Below, one piece after another: positions 22,250 through 30,374 of a DNA stretch of 34,912 bases (position 1 is the stretch's first letter; every line of letters starts with the position of its first letter). The stretch is from positions 1-34,912 of the forward strand of contig CAZQMF010000013.1 of assembly GCA_964594235.1 (NCBI GenBank), read 5' to 3'. The DNA is from CAYLHS01 sp964594235. GTDB taxonomy: Bacteria > Actinomycetota > Acidimicrobiia > Spongiisociales > UBA4744. Under the pieces are notes generated by a model that had not been told where the DNA came from, searched no databases, and was given only the letters and a program-made list of their open reading frames with translations. Made by a program: the position numbers and the translations under genes.

Positions 22250-22729
22250 ATGACCTCCACGAAGCGACTTGGAACGATCACCTGGGGCGAGTTCGTCACA
22301 CGTGAACCGGAGCTGGCACGGTTCGGGGCGGCACTGTTGACGGCAGGGCCCGCCTACCTGGCGACGGTTCGCCGGTCGGGAGCACCTCGGGTCCATCCGG
22401 TGACGCCGGTCTTCACCGCCAGCGGGCTGTTCCTGTTCATGGAGCCGACCTCTCCGAAAGGGAGAGACCTTCGGGAGCGGGGATGGTTCGCACTTCACAA
22501 CGGCGTTCAGGACAACGAGGGCACCGGTGGGGAGTTCTCCTGCGCGGGCCGTGGCTTCGCCATTGACGATCTCGACATGTGGTCGATTGCGGCCGACGCT
22601 GCGAGCTACTCGCCGGTCGAGAGCGATGTTCTGTTCGAGCTGAAGCTGAGCGAAGCCCGCTGCAAGGGGTACGGCGACGTGCTCCTGCCCGTGACAACGA
22701 AATGGTCGGCGCCCCCGGACGGCAGGTAG
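22250..22729 (+). CDS. Pyridoxamine 5'-phosphate oxidase-like split-barrel protein
   Basis: This 159-residue protein has the split-barrel pattern: AAALLTAGPAYLATVRRSGAPRVHPVTPVFTASGLFLFMEPTSPKGRDLRERGWFALHNG. This is the 'gG.arVhPv' opening seen in flavin- or F420-binding PNPOx-like proteins of actinobacteria. The C-terminal half (DVLFELKLSEARCKGYGDV) completes the barrel. It starts at ATG 22250, 20 nt after the VOC gene. The UvrA-like gene begins within 2-11 nt of its stop, so these may be one operon. The cofactor and substrate are unknown. Confidence 0.83.
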   Translation: MTSTKRLGTITWGEFVTREPELARFGAALLTAGPAYLATVRRSGAPRVHPVTPVFTASGLFLFMEPTSPKGRDLRERGWFALHNGVQDNEGTGGEFSCAGRGFAIDDLDMWSIAADAASYSPVESDVLFELKLSEARCKGYGDVLLPVTTKWSAPPDGR

Positions 22730-22730
22730 C

Positions 22731-25076
22731 GTGGACCGGATGGACACCGCCGACAGCCATGACCTGATCCGGGTGACAGGCGCCCGGGTGAACAACCTGA
22801 AGAACGTGAGCATCGAGCTCCCGAAGCGCCGGCTGACAGTGTTCACGGGCGTCTCCGGGTCGGGCAAGAGCTCGCTGGTGTTCGACACGATCGCCGCCGA
22901 GTCGCAACGGATGATCAACGAGACCTACAGCTCCTTCCTTCAGGGGTTCATGCCGACGCTGGCACGGCCGGATGTGGATGCGCTCGAAGGGTTGACGACG
23001 GCGATCATCGTCGACCAGGAACGGATGGGAGCCAACATCCGCTCCACCGTCGGCACAGCAACCGACGCCAACGCGTTTCTTCGCATCCTGTTCAGCAGGC
23101 TCGGCCAACCACACATCGGCTCCCCAAGAGCGTTTGCGTTCAACATCCCGTCGGTGCATGCAAGCGGCGCGCTCACGGTCAAGGGCAAGACGATCAAGAA
23201 GACGTACTCCGTCACCGGTGGCATGTGTCCGCGCTGCGAGGGCCGGGGCACGGTCTCCGATATCGACCTGACCCGGCTCTTCGACGACTCCAAGTCGCTG
23301 AACGATGGGGCGATCACCATTCCCGGCTACAAGGCGGGCGGTTGGAACGTGCGGTACTTCTCCGAATCCGGGTTCCTCGATCCGGACAAGCCGATCCGCG
23401 ACTACACGAAGAAGGAGCTGCACGACTTCCTGCACAAAGAGCCAACCAAGGTCAAGATCAACAAGATCAACATGACCTACGAGGGTCTGATACCCAAGGT
23501 CCAGAAGTCGTTCTTCTCCAAGGACCGTGAGTCGATGCAGCCGCACATCCGCGAGTTCGTCGAAAGGGCGGCGACGTTCACCGACTGTCCCGACTGCGGC
23601 GGCACCCGGCTCAGCGAGGCCGCACGGTCCTCCACGATCGACGGGGTCAGCATCGCCGACGCCTGCGCCATGCAGATCAGCGACCTTGCTGCGTGGGTTC
23701 GAAATCTCGAAGAACCCACGGTGGCCCCGCTCCTGACCGGGCTCCAGGAGACCCTCGACGCGTTCGAGGAGATCGGCTTGGGCTACCTCTCGCTCGACCG
23801 GGCATCCGGGACGCTCTCGGGCGGCGAGGCGCAGCGCGTCAAGATGGTCCGCCAGGTCGGGTCGTCGCTCACCGACGTCACCTATGTCTTCGACGAACCC
23901 ACCATCGGACTGCACCCTCATGACATCCAGCGGACGAACGATCTGGTGAAGCGGCTCCGTGACAAGGGCAACACCGTGCTGGTCGTCGAGCACAAACCAG
24001 AGGTGATCGACATCGCCGACCACGTCGTCGATCTCGGCCCAGGAGCCGGCACAACGGGCGGCACCATCTGCTTCGAGGGCACCGTCGAGGAGCTGCGGGC
24101 AAGCGACACCATCACAGGCCGGTACCTCGACCACCGAGCCGCACTCAAGGACACGGTTCGGACCCCGTCCGGGGCACTCGAGATCCGTGGTGCGGGCCTT
24201 CACAACCTGCACGACGTCGACGTCGACATACCGCTCGGCGTGCTCTGCGTGGTCACCGGTGTGGCGGGTTCCGGCAAGAGCTCGCTCATTCACGGGTCGA
24301 TCCCCGCCGGCGCCGGTGTGGTGTCGATCGACCAGGACGCGATCCGTGGCTCGCGACGGAGCAACCCGGCGACGTACACGGGGCTGCTCGACCCGATCCG
24401 CAAAGCGTTCGCGAAGGCCAACGGTGTGAAACCGGCGCTGTTCAGCGCCAACTCCGAAGGTGCCTGCCCCACCTGCAACGGTGCAGGTGTCATCTACACC
24501 GAGCTGGGATTCATGGACACCGTCGCCACCACCTGCGAGGAGTGCGATGGCAAAGGGTTCGAGCCTTCGGTGCTGGAGTACACCTTCGGTGGTCGCGACA
24601 TCACAGAGGTCCTCGCGATGTCGGTGACAGAAGCCAAGGAGTTCTTCGGTGACGGCGACGCGAAGACACCGGCGGCACACAAGATCCTCGTCTGGCTCGA
24701 CGACGTCGGGCTCGGCTACCTCGCCCTCGGCCAGCCGCTCCCGACGCTGTCCGGAGGTGAGCGGCAGCGACTCAAGCTGGCCACTCACATGGCAGAAAAG
24801 GGCGGCATCTACGTCCTCGACGAACCGACCGCCGGCCTTCACCTCGCCGATGTCGACAATCTGCTCGGACTCCTCGACCAGCTCGTCGACGCCGGCAAGT
24901 CGGTCATCGTGATCACTCACCACCAGGCGGTGATGGCCCATGCCGACTGGATCATCGATCTCGGTCCGGGCGCCGGCCACGACGGCGGCCGGATCGTGTT
25001 CGAAGGCACACCCGCCGACCTCGTCGCCGCTCGTTCGACCCTCACCGGCCGGCATCTCGCCGAGTATGTGGGCTAG
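22731..25076 (+). CDS. Class II UvrA-like ATPase (excinuclease ABC subunit A homologue)
   Basis: This 781-residue double ABC ATPase recognises damaged DNA or drug-bound DNA. The N-terminal Walker A is FTGVSGSGKSSLVFDTIAAE; the first zinc module has CPRCEGRGTV and CPDCGGTRL; the first signature is TLSGGEAQRVKM, with Walker B VFDEPTIGLHPHD. The second half has VTGVAGSGKSSLIHG, zinc motifs CPTCNGAG and CEECDGKGF, signature TLSGGERQRLKLA and YVLDEPTAGLH. At 781 residues it is shorter than canonical UvrA (about 940), matching the class II branch that lacks the UvrB-binding insertion and includes antibiotic-resistance types. GTG 22731 or ATG 22740 are possible starts. Confidence 0.9.
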   Translation: MDRMDTADSHDLIRVTGARVNNLKNVSIELPKRRLTVFTGVSGSGKSSLVFDTIAAESQRMINETYSSFLQGFMPTLARPDVDALEGLTTAIIVDQERMGANIRSTVGTATDANAFLRILFSRLGQPHIGSPRAFAFNIPSVHASGALTVKGKTIKKTYSVTGGMCPRCEGRGTVSDIDLTRLFDDSKSLNDGAITIPGYKAGGWNVRYFSESGFLDPDKPIRDYTKKELHDFLHKEPTKVKINKINMTYEGLIPKVQKSFFSKDRESMQPHIREFVERAATFTDCPDCGGTRLSEAARSSTIDGVSIADACAMQISDLAAWVRNLEEPTVAPLLTGLQETLDAFEEIGLGYLSLDRASGTLSGGEAQRVKMVRQVGSSLTDVTYVFDEPTIGLHPHDIQRTNDLVKRLRDKGNTVLVVEHKPEVIDIADHVVDLGPGAGTTGGTICFEGTVEELRASDTITGRYLDHRAALKDTVRTPSGALEIRGAGLHNLHDVDVDIPLGVLCVVTGVAGSGKSSLIHGSIPAGAGVVSIDQDAIRGSRRSNPATYTGLLDPIRKAFAKANGVKPALFSANSEGACPTCNGAGVIYTELGFMDTVATTCEECDGKGFEPSVLEYTFGGRDITEVLAMSVTEAKEFFGDGDAKTPAAHKILVWLDDVGLGYLALGQPLPTLSGGERQRLKLATHMAEKGGIYVLDEPTAGLHLADVDNLLGLLDQLVDAGKSVIVITHHQAVMAHADWIIDLGPGAGHDGGRIVFEGTPADLVAARSTLTGRHLAEYVG

Positions 25077-25227
25077 GAGCCGGCCACCGGACCTCACGGC
25101 CATCCGCTCGGCAAACGCCGGATCTGCACGTCCGACCTTCGCAGTGTGAGTCCGAATGCGGGGGCTCCTTCCGGGGACACTGCGGCACGTCATGTGTAGA
25201 TTTCACCACACAAACAAGCGAGGATGT

Positions 25228-25728
25228 ATGGCCCACTTCGAGGTCCCTGCCGACGTTGAGGCCGTCTTCCGGGAGTTCCGGACGACGGAGTTCACCACGA
25301 TCGGCAAGGACGGAACACCGGCGACGTGGCCCATCACCGCCGTCTACTACCCGGATCGCTGCGAGTTCCTTGCAGCCACGTCCATCGGCCTGTCCCAGAA
25401 GGCTGCCAACATCCGCCGCAACCCGCGTGTCTCGCTCCTGTTTTCGGAGCCGCGCGCCTCGAAGCTCACCAACCCTCCGGCCGTCCTGGTCCAGGGTGAC
25501 GCCGTCGCAGGAGCCATCACCACCCTCGACGGCATCGAGGACGTTTGGGAGAAGATCTACCGCTTCCAGCCCTCCGGCAAGTGGACATCTTGGGGGCCAC
25601 TGATGAAACAGCTGATGGGCAAGTGGTACTTCGTCCGGATCCCGCTGCGCATCATCCCGACCAGGATCCTCTGGTGGCCGGATGCGGACTTCTCGGAGGA
25701 TCCGCTGGAGGTGCCGCATGTGGGATGA
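25228..25728 (+). CDS. Pyridoxamine 5'-phosphate oxidase-family protein
   Basis: This 166-residue split-barrel protein reads FREFRTTEFTTIGKDGTPATWPITAVYYPDRCEFLAATSIGLSQKAANIRRNPRVSLLFSEPRASKL, a standard PNPOx-like opening with a likely flavin- or F420-phosphate contact around the K-A-x-N-I-R-R-N-P-R-V segment. ATG 25228 has GAGGA about 4 nt upstream; the 24 residues before it in frame are poor in character. The C-terminus overlaps the next gene by 11 nt. Members can reduce F420-dependent substrates or simply bind the cofactor. Confidence 0.85.
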   Translation: MAHFEVPADVEAVFREFRTTEFTTIGKDGTPATWPITAVYYPDRCEFLAATSIGLSQKAANIRRNPRVSLLFSEPRASKLTNPPAVLVQGDAVAGAITTLDGIEDVWEKIYRFQPSGKWTSWGPLMKQLMGKWYFVRIPLRIIPTRILWWPDADFSEDPLEVPHVG

Positions 25729-26158
25729 CCTGGTCCGCAACCTGGGCAAGTACCCGACGGCTGTCCTGACCGTCACCGACGCCGCCGGCTACCCGTTCAG
25801 CATCCGCTGCGTTCCGGAGCCGGATCCGGCTCGACAGATCCTCAAGGTGGACCTGCCCGGCTACGCACACGCCCAGGCCGGTCCGGCCGGGCTGCTGTGT
25901 CACTTCCACGACGACCGGCTGTGGAACCAGACCAACTTCGTCGCCTACGGCAGACTCGAGCGCGATGGCAGCGCCTGGGTCTTCCGGGCCACTCGGCTGA
26001 TCGAAGGGACAGGCGCCGGGATGAGTTTCGTACGGCAGGTGCGCAGCGGTCGAAGCAGCGCCAAGCGCTACCTCGCCAGGCGCGGCCTGGACTGGCCACA
26101 GGTGCCCTGGGGACGGCTGCGTGCGATCTACAAGAAGGCCCGGCGGGCGGAGCGCTAG
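25718..26158 (+). CDS. Hypothetical protein, probable split-barrel flavin-type fold
   Basis: This 146-residue protein starts at ATG 25718, 11 nt inside the end of the preceding PNPOx-family gene. It begins with WDDLVRNLGKYPTAVLTVTDAAGYPFSIRCVPEPD, a strand-turn-strand pattern like the FMN-binding split barrel. It continues with LLCHFHDDRLWNQTNFVAYGRLERDG and ends with a basic helix (VPWGRLRAIYKKARRAER). Its tight overlap suggests it forms a complex or shares a cofactor with its neighbour. I do not recognise a named family with certainty; the fold assignment is tentative. Confidence 0.7.
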   Translation: MWDDLVRNLGKYPTAVLTVTDAAGYPFSIRCVPEPDPARQILKVDLPGYAHAQAGPAGLLCHFHDDRLWNQTNFVAYGRLERDGSAWVFRATRLIEGTGAGMSFVRQVRSGRSSAKRYLARRGLDWPQVPWGRLRAIYKKARRAER

Positions 26159-26234
26159 CGCGTCGTCCCCGATGATGGGACGGAGCACCTGCCAGAGGGT
26201 ACCGCGGCATTGTCCGACTGCAGCTGTTGACCCT

Positions 26235-26350
26235 GGGTTCGATCGGCAGCGATGGTCGAGCTGGTGTCGGACGCACGCAGTTGCCGCCTGCGAACGTCCC
26301 ATTCGTGACCGCCCCCGCCGCCGATCGAACCCGGGCGTAGATCGCTGCCG
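26235..26350. repeat. Large imperfect inverted repeat in the long gap before the RRM gene
   Basis: GGGTTCGATCGGC (26235-26247) is perfectly complementary to GCCGATCGAACCC (26320-26332). The overlapping piece CGGCAGCGAT (26244-26253) is complementary to ATCGCTGCCG (26341-26350). The two pairings share the left arm, so both cannot form fully at once. The stretch 26159-26577 has no gene I can support. The repeat could be an RNA switch, a transcription end for the upstream genes, or a decayed small element. Confidence 0.55.
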
Positions 26351-26426
26351 GCCACGGAGCCGTGGGTGTCCCGCTCCACGGTCTCGACGGGTGGGTCGAT
26401 CTATCTCTCGAGTGCCGCGTGTGATA

Positions 26427-26577
26427 GAATCATCCGGTAGCGGCGACCAATAGCCGCCAGCGCCTAGCTTGCTTCCTTCGACCCGTCGGATGTCGCGGCG
26501 GGACCGGCCAACTACCGAGGCCGGACTTCCGTCTGCTTGGTGTCCAGCCAAACGCGGTAGACCTCGAAGGAGAGTCC
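26427..26577 (+). promoter_or_regulatory. Promoter -10 and long leader of the RRM gene
   Basis: TAGAAT at 26427-26432 is a good -10 hexamer; no clear -35 is seen at 17 nt. If used, the leader is about 140 nt long. It contains a hairpin, GCGGC-N8-GCCGC, just after the start, and ends with GAAGGAGAG before ATG 26578. Long leaders of this sort are common in cold-shock and RNA-binding protein genes and may allow self-regulation; this is inferred. Confidence 0.5.
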
Positions 26578-26832
26578 ATGCCCACCAGCATCTACGTCGG
26601 CAATCTTGCATTTGCCACAACATCGAACGACCTGCGCACTTTGTTCGCCGAGTACGGCGAAGTCTCAGACGCCAAAGTGATCAACGACCGTGACACGGGC
26701 CGATCCCGCGGATTCGGTTTCGTTGAGATGTCATCCAAGGAGGCTGCCCAAGCCGCCATCTCCGCCCTCGACGGCAGAGACGTCTCAGGGCGTGCCCTCA
26801 AGGTCAACATCGCCCAGCCCCGGTCCCGCTGA
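26578..26832 (+). CDS. RRM-domain RNA-binding protein
   Basis: This 84-residue protein is a single RNA-recognition motif. RNP2 is SIYVGNLAF near residues 4-11 and RNP1 is SRGFGFVEM near 43-51, with the aromatic residues that stack on RNA bases in place (Y6, F46, F48). The middle has the expected alpha/beta order and the end is KVNIAQPRSR, a short basic tail. Stand-alone RRM proteins of this length are best known in cyanobacteria (cold-induced Rbp proteins) and scattered elsewhere in bacteria. Cold-induced RNA chaperone action is likely by analogy. A strong AAGGAGAG lies upstream, and the long leader suggests post-transcriptional control. Confidence 0.93.
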   Translation: MPTSIYVGNLAFATTSNDLRTLFAEYGEVSDAKVINDRDTGRSRGFGFVEMSSKEAAQAAISALDGRDVSGRALKVNIAQPRSR

Positions 26833-26904
26833 TCGACTCCGCCCGACACATCGGGATCGCAGCGACCGGAGAGTCACCAGCAGCCGCTCTTGAGGTCACG
26901 GGCC

Positions 26905-27168
26905 GTGGCTAAGCGCGGCCGGGATAGCGCTATCAAGCGCGCCAAAGAGAAGGCGCGCATGGAAAAGCAAGCAGCGAAACGCGAGCGGCGCGCCACTCGG
27001 AGCACTGCTGATGAGGACGAGACGGCCACTGACGTCGATGAGAAGGCGCTCTGGGAGGAGTACGCCCACCTCAGCGAACGTCATGCCTCCAAGAAGATCA
27101 GCTTCGACCGCTACGACGAGGAACGCACCAGAATCCTCACCGAACTGGGAATCGAATCCGACCAGTAG
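26905..27168 (+). CDS. Small highly charged helical protein
   Basis: This 87-residue product starts at GTG 26905 (GAGG about 9 nt upstream) with a very basic stretch MAKRGRDSAIKRAKEKARME continuing through KQAAKRERRATR, then an acidic linker DEDETATDVDE and a helical tail WEEYAHLSERHASKKISFDRYDEERTRILTELG. The Arg/Lys-rich N-terminus is likely to touch RNA or DNA, and the tail resembles short helical domains that end in a LxxLG turn. It follows the RRM gene by 72 nt and may work with it in RNA handling. I do not recognise a named family. TTG 26890 in the same frame is a weaker start. Confidence 0.65.
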   Translation: MAKRGRDSAIKRAKEKARMEKQAAKRERRATRSTADEDETATDVDEKALWEEYAHLSERHASKKISFDRYDEERTRILTELGIESDQ

Positions 27169-27215
27169 CACCGGGAGACAGCCCGGGCCTGCTGTAGGAC
27201 CCTGACGACGACCCC

Positions 27216-27241
27216 GGTGAAAGGCGACCACGCCTTTCGCC
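27216..27241 (+). terminator. Hairpin terminator downstream of the RRM operon
   Basis: GGTGAAAGGC (27216-27225) pairs with GCCTTTCGCC (27232-27241) over 10 positions, with one G-U-type pair and a 6-nt loop. It lies 47 nt after the stop of the small charged protein. No T tract follows, as is common in high-GC actinobacteria. Confidence 0.6.
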
Positions 27242-27274
27242 GGACGCACCCGCCCGAACGGACGCTCTGGGAAA

Positions 27275-27304
27275 CCGCTCTGACGACTTCTGCCGTCAGA
27301 GCGG
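27275..27304. terminator. Perfect 11-bp hairpin between convergent operons
   Basis: CCGCTCTGACG (27275-27285) and CGTCAGAGCGG (27294-27304) are exact complements with an 8-nt loop. It lies 31 nt beyond the stop of katG on the other strand, so it can end transcripts from both sides. Confidence 0.75.
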
Positions 27305-27334
27305 ACCCGTCAGCGGGCCTCCACAGTGCACGAT

Positions 27335-29566
27335 TCAGTCCAGGTCGAACCGGTCGAGGCTCATGACCTTGTCCCAGGCGGCCGCGAAGTCCTCAACGAA
27401 TTTCTCCTTGCCGTCGTCCGATCCGTAGACCTCGGCGATGGCACGCAACTGGGAGTTCGAACCGAAGACGAGATCGACGGCGGTACCGGTCCACCTGACC
27501 TCACCGGTGTGCCGATCACGACCCTCGTAGATGTGCTCGCTGGTCGACACCCGCCACTCGATACCCATGTCGAGCAGGTTCACGAAGAAGTCGTTGGTCA
27601 GGGTGCCGGGCCGGCCGGTGAAAACCCCGTGGCTGGACTGCCCGAAGTTGGCGTTGAGCACGCGCATGCCGCCAACGAGCACCGTCATCTCGGGTGCAGT
27701 CAGCGACAGCAGGGCAGCCCTGTCCACCAGCAACTCCTCGGGCCGTCGTTTGTCTCCGGCCCTCGTGTAGTTGCGGAAGCCGTCTGCCGTCGGTTCGAGT
27801 ACGGCGAAGGCGTCCACATCAGTCATCTCCTGGGACGCATCGGTGCGGCCCGGGGTGAATGGGACCTGGACGTCGTGTCCGGCGTCCCTGGCGGCCTTCT
27901 CGACTGCTGCACATCCACCGAGGACGATCAAGTCGGCGAGCGAGATCCTCTTCCCACCGGTGTGCGAACCCTTGAACTCGGCCTGAATGGCCTCGAGAGC
28001 CTCGAGTACCGTCGACAGCTCGGCCGGATTGTTGACCTCCCAGTCCTTCTGCGGGGCGAGCCGGATCCGGGCTCCGTTGGCCCCGCCCCGGTTGTCGCTG
28101 TCGCGGAAAGTCGACGCCGCCGCCCACGCAGTGGAGACCAGCTGGGAAACAGAAAGGCCCGAATCGAGGAGCTTGCTCTTGAGCGAGGCTATGTCCTGAT
28201 CGTCGACCAGCTCGTGATCGACTGCTGGGACCGGATCCTGCCAGATCAGCTGTTCGGCGGGGACCTCTGGTCCGAGATACCGCGTGATGGGGCCCATATC
28301 TCGGTGAGTGAGCTTGAACCAGGCCCTGGCGAACGCGTCGGCGAAATCATCAGGGTTCTCGTAGAAGCGCCGCGCAATGGGCTCGTAGATCGGATCGAAC
28401 CGCAACGCCAGATCCGTCGTGAGCATCATGGGGGCGACCCGCTTCGAAGGATCGTGGGCATCAGGCACGGTGTCGTCCGCGGCGCGATCCGTCGGACGCC
28501 ACTGATGGGCGCCTGCCGGGCTCTTGTCGAGCTCCCACTCGTAGCCGAACAACATCTCGAAGAAGGCGTTGTCCCATGCGATCGGCGTAGGTGTCCAGGC
28601 ACCTTCCAACCCGCTGGTGTAGGCGTCGCCTGCCTTGCCACTACCGAAGCTGTTCTTCCACCCCAGGCCCTGCTGCTCGAGCGGGGCGCCTTCGGGCTCG
28701 GGCCCAACGTACCGTTCCTCGACGGCGCCGTGCGTCTTGCCGAACGTGTGACCACCCGCGATGAGAGCGACCGTTTCCTCGTCGTTCATCGCCATGCGCA
28801 AGAAGGTCTCGCGCACGTCGCGGGCGGCGGCGATCGGGTCGGGATTCCCGTTTGGCCCCTCGGGGTTCACGTAGATGAGACCCATCTGTACCGCACCGAG
28901 CGGGTCGGCGAGTTCGCGGTCGCCGCTGTATCGCTCGTCACCGAGCCACGTGTCCTCGGGACCCCAGTAGAGGTCCTCTTCCGGCTCCCAGACATCCTTG
29001 CGTCCGCCACCGAACCCAAACGTCTTGAACCCCATCGACTCCAGGGCGACGTTGCCGGCAAGGATCATCAGGTCGGCCCAGGAGATCTTGCGGCCGTACT
29101 TCTGCTTCACCGGCCAGAGCAGGCGGCGCGCCTTGTCCAGGTTTGCGTTGTCCGGCCAGCTGTTGAGCGGCGCAAAACGTTGCGTGCCCGTGCCGGCTCC
29201 GCCGCGGCCGTCGTGGATGCGGTAGGTCCCGGCGTCGTGCCAGGCCATCCGGATCAGGAGCGGTCCGTAGTGGCCGTAGTCGGCCGGCCACCAATCTTGC
29301 GAGTCGGTCATAACCGCGGCGAGGTCGGCCTTGACCGCGTCGAGGTCGAGACTCTCGAACTCTTCTGCGTAGTCGAACTCTTCCCCCATTGGATCGATGA
29401 GGGGCGAGTTCTTGTTGAGCATCCGCAGATTCAGCATGGTGGGCCACCAGTGCTGGTTCGCCATGGAACCGGTCGCGGTGTATCGGTCGTGCAGTACCGG
29501 GCACTTGGTGGCGGATGCGCCTTCCTCTCCGGTGGTGTCGGTTGCGCCGGTGTCTTCGTTGCTCAT
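27335..29566 (-). CDS. katG: Catalase-peroxidase
   Basis: This 743-residue bifunctional haem enzyme removes hydrogen peroxide and has peroxidase activity. The distal site is LIRMAWHDAGTYRIHDGRGG, holding Arg, Trp and His; YVNPEGPNGNPDP supplies the tyrosine of the Met-Tyr-Trp crosslink. The proximal histidine is in LIAGGHTFGKTHGA. The second (non-haem) domain is seen with LADLIVLGGCAAVEKAA and GTLTNDFFVNLLDMG. Length matches the family (about 720-750). ATG 29566 has AAGGAG 6 nt upstream and overlaps the furA stop (ATGA), so both are translated from one mRNA. Repression by FurA and induction by peroxide are expected from mycobacterial and streptomycete pairs. Confidence 0.97.
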   Translation of the reverse strand: MSNEDTGATDTTGEEGASATKCPVLHDRYTATGSMANQHWWPTMLNLRMLNKNSPLIDPMGEEFDYAEEFESLDLDAVKADLAAVMTDSQDWWPADYGHYGPLLIRMAWHDAGTYRIHDGRGGAGTGTQRFAPLNSWPDNANLDKARRLLWPVKQKYGRKISWADLMILAGNVALESMGFKTFGFGGGRKDVWEPEEDLYWGPEDTWLGDERYSGDRELADPLGAVQMGLIYVNPEGPNGNPDPIAAARDVRETFLRMAMNDEETVALIAGGHTFGKTHGAVEERYVGPEPEGAPLEQQGLGWKNSFGSGKAGDAYTSGLEGAWTPTPIAWDNAFFEMLFGYEWELDKSPAGAHQWRPTDRAADDTVPDAHDPSKRVAPMMLTTDLALRFDPIYEPIARRFYENPDDFADAFARAWFKLTHRDMGPITRYLGPEVPAEQLIWQDPVPAVDHELVDDQDIASLKSKLLDSGLSVSQLVSTAWAAASTFRDSDNRGGANGARIRLAPQKDWEVNNPAELSTVLEALEAIQAEFKGSHTGGKRISLADLIVLGGCAAVEKAARDAGHDVQVPFTPGRTDASQEMTDVDAFAVLEPTADGFRNYTRAGDKRRPEELLVDRAALLSLTAPEMTVLVGGMRVLNANFGQSSHGVFTGRPGTLTNDFFVNLLDMGIEWRVSTSEHIYEGRDRHTGEVRWTGTAVDLVFGSNSQLRAIAEVYGSDDGKEKFVEDFAAAWDKVMSLDRFDLD

Positions 29567-30033
29567 GAGTGCTCCTTGTCTGTGGTTGATGACTCTTGGC
29601 GAGAGCGCTCGCCGTCGGTTGCGTCTTGGCAAGCAGGGCAGTAGCCCCAGTAGATGATTTCGGCTTCATCGACGATGAACCCGTGATCGTCAGAGGGGTG
29701 CAGGCACGGCGTACGTCCAACGGCGCAGTCGACGTCGACGGTACGGCCGCACGTGCGGCAAACGAGATGGTGATGGTTGTCATCGACCCGATCTTCGTAG
29801 CGAGCCGGCGACCAGGCCGGCTGGATACGCCGGATGAGACCCTTGTCCGTGAAGACTCCGAGAGCGTCGTACACGGCCTGACGCGATATAGCCCCGATCT
29901 CGGAGCGTACGAACTCTTCGATCTCGTCTGCCGTGCCATGCGGCCGATTCGACACGGCCCGCAGCACGGCGAGACGCTGGGCCGTCACTTGAAGTCCGTG
30001 CTCCCGAAGGAGGTCGGTCGAATGGCTGGACAT
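29563..30033 (-). CDS. furA: Fur-family peroxide/metal-responsive repressor (FurA type)
   Basis: This 156-residue repressor has the Fur layout. The N-terminal winged helix is LLREHGLQVTAQRLAVLRAV followed by ISRQAVYDALGVFTDKGLIRRI. The regulatory domain has RYEDRVDDNHHHLVCRTCGRTVDVDC, which holds metal ligands and the structural CxxC. A second CPAC near the end (YWGYCPACQD) completes a structural zinc site. Its gene overlaps katG, the classic furA-katG arrangement of actinobacteria in which FurA represses its own operon. ATG 30033 is close to a candidate -10 (TAGTGT on the minus strand), so the message may be leaderless. Confidence 0.95.
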   Translation of the reverse strand: MSSHSTDLLREHGLQVTAQRLAVLRAVSNRPHGTADEIEEFVRSEIGAISRQAVYDALGVFTDKGLIRRIQPAWSPARYEDRVDDNHHHLVCRTCGRTVDVDCAVGRTPCLHPSDDHGFIVDEAEIIYWGYCPACQDATDGERSRQESSTTDKEHS

Positions 30034-30042
30034 GACTCTCTT

Positions 30043-30077
30043 ACACTATCCGATTCTGGACTCTATCCACTATCCGA
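30043..30077 (-). promoter_or_regulatory. furA-katG promoter with repeated operator-like sites
   Basis: ACTATCCGA occurs twice in the same orientation (30045-30053 and 30069-30077, 24 bp apart), with a further CTATCC at 30063-30068. On the minus strand the proximal copy contains TAGTGT, a plausible -10 ending about 10 nt before furA ATG. The repeats are probably FurA sites that overlap the promoter, so that metal-bound FurA shuts off the operon. Confidence 0.55.
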
Positions 30078-30092
30078 GGTGACTCGGATGGG

Positions 30093-30254
30093 CTGACGAC
30101 CAGCTCCCACCAGCCGGTGACGTCCATCGTCAACACCATCCGAGACCTGTTCACACAGCAGCCAGGCGGCACCAACATCTGGATCGCCTTGGCCTGGATC
30201 CTCGGCATCCTGGTGGTGTCCTACGCGTTTGCGGTGAGGTCTATCGCCGGAGGG
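30093..30254 (+). pseudogene. C-terminal remnant of an ABC-2 permease
   Basis: The plus-strand frame reads HQPVTSIVNTIRDLFTQQPG, then the hydrophobic segment IWIALAWILGILVVSYAFAV. This closely resembles the last helix region of daunorubicin-type ABC-2 permeases (the 'PxTPIVNTxRxLFxxQP...ALAWxxGIL' pattern). No start, no upstream domain and no partner ATPase are present; the matching part is only about 54 residues and the frame then runs antisense into the DUF35 gene. It appears to be the leftover of a deleted exporter gene between furA and the thiolase operon. Confidence 0.6.
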
Positions 30255-30374
30255 AGTTCGTCACGGCAGGCCAGTAGGGTCGGCACCGAACCAACCCGCG
30301 AGGTGAGGATCCGGCGTTGGCGAACCCGAACTCCCCCCGATCACAAGCAGGTGGGCAAGGCTGAGGCGGTTGCG

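Noticed and set aside
22437..25193. Long minus-strand open frame of 918 codons
   Set aside because: It is the antisense shadow of the UvrA-like gene, caused by high GC and codon bias.
26231..26247. GGTTCGATC-like string suggesting a tRNA T-arm
   Set aside because: The flanks do not form a 5-bp T stem and no acceptor or anticodon arms are found.
26432..26460. A further TCATCCG before the RRM gene, like promoters P1 and P2
   Set aside because: There is no CGAA 16 nt downstream; the next bases form the GCGGC/GCCGC hairpin, and a normal -10 TAGAAT overlaps it.
27326..29644. Long plus-strand open frame of 772 codons
   Set aside because: It is the antisense shadow of katG, whose haem-site motifs are unmistakable.
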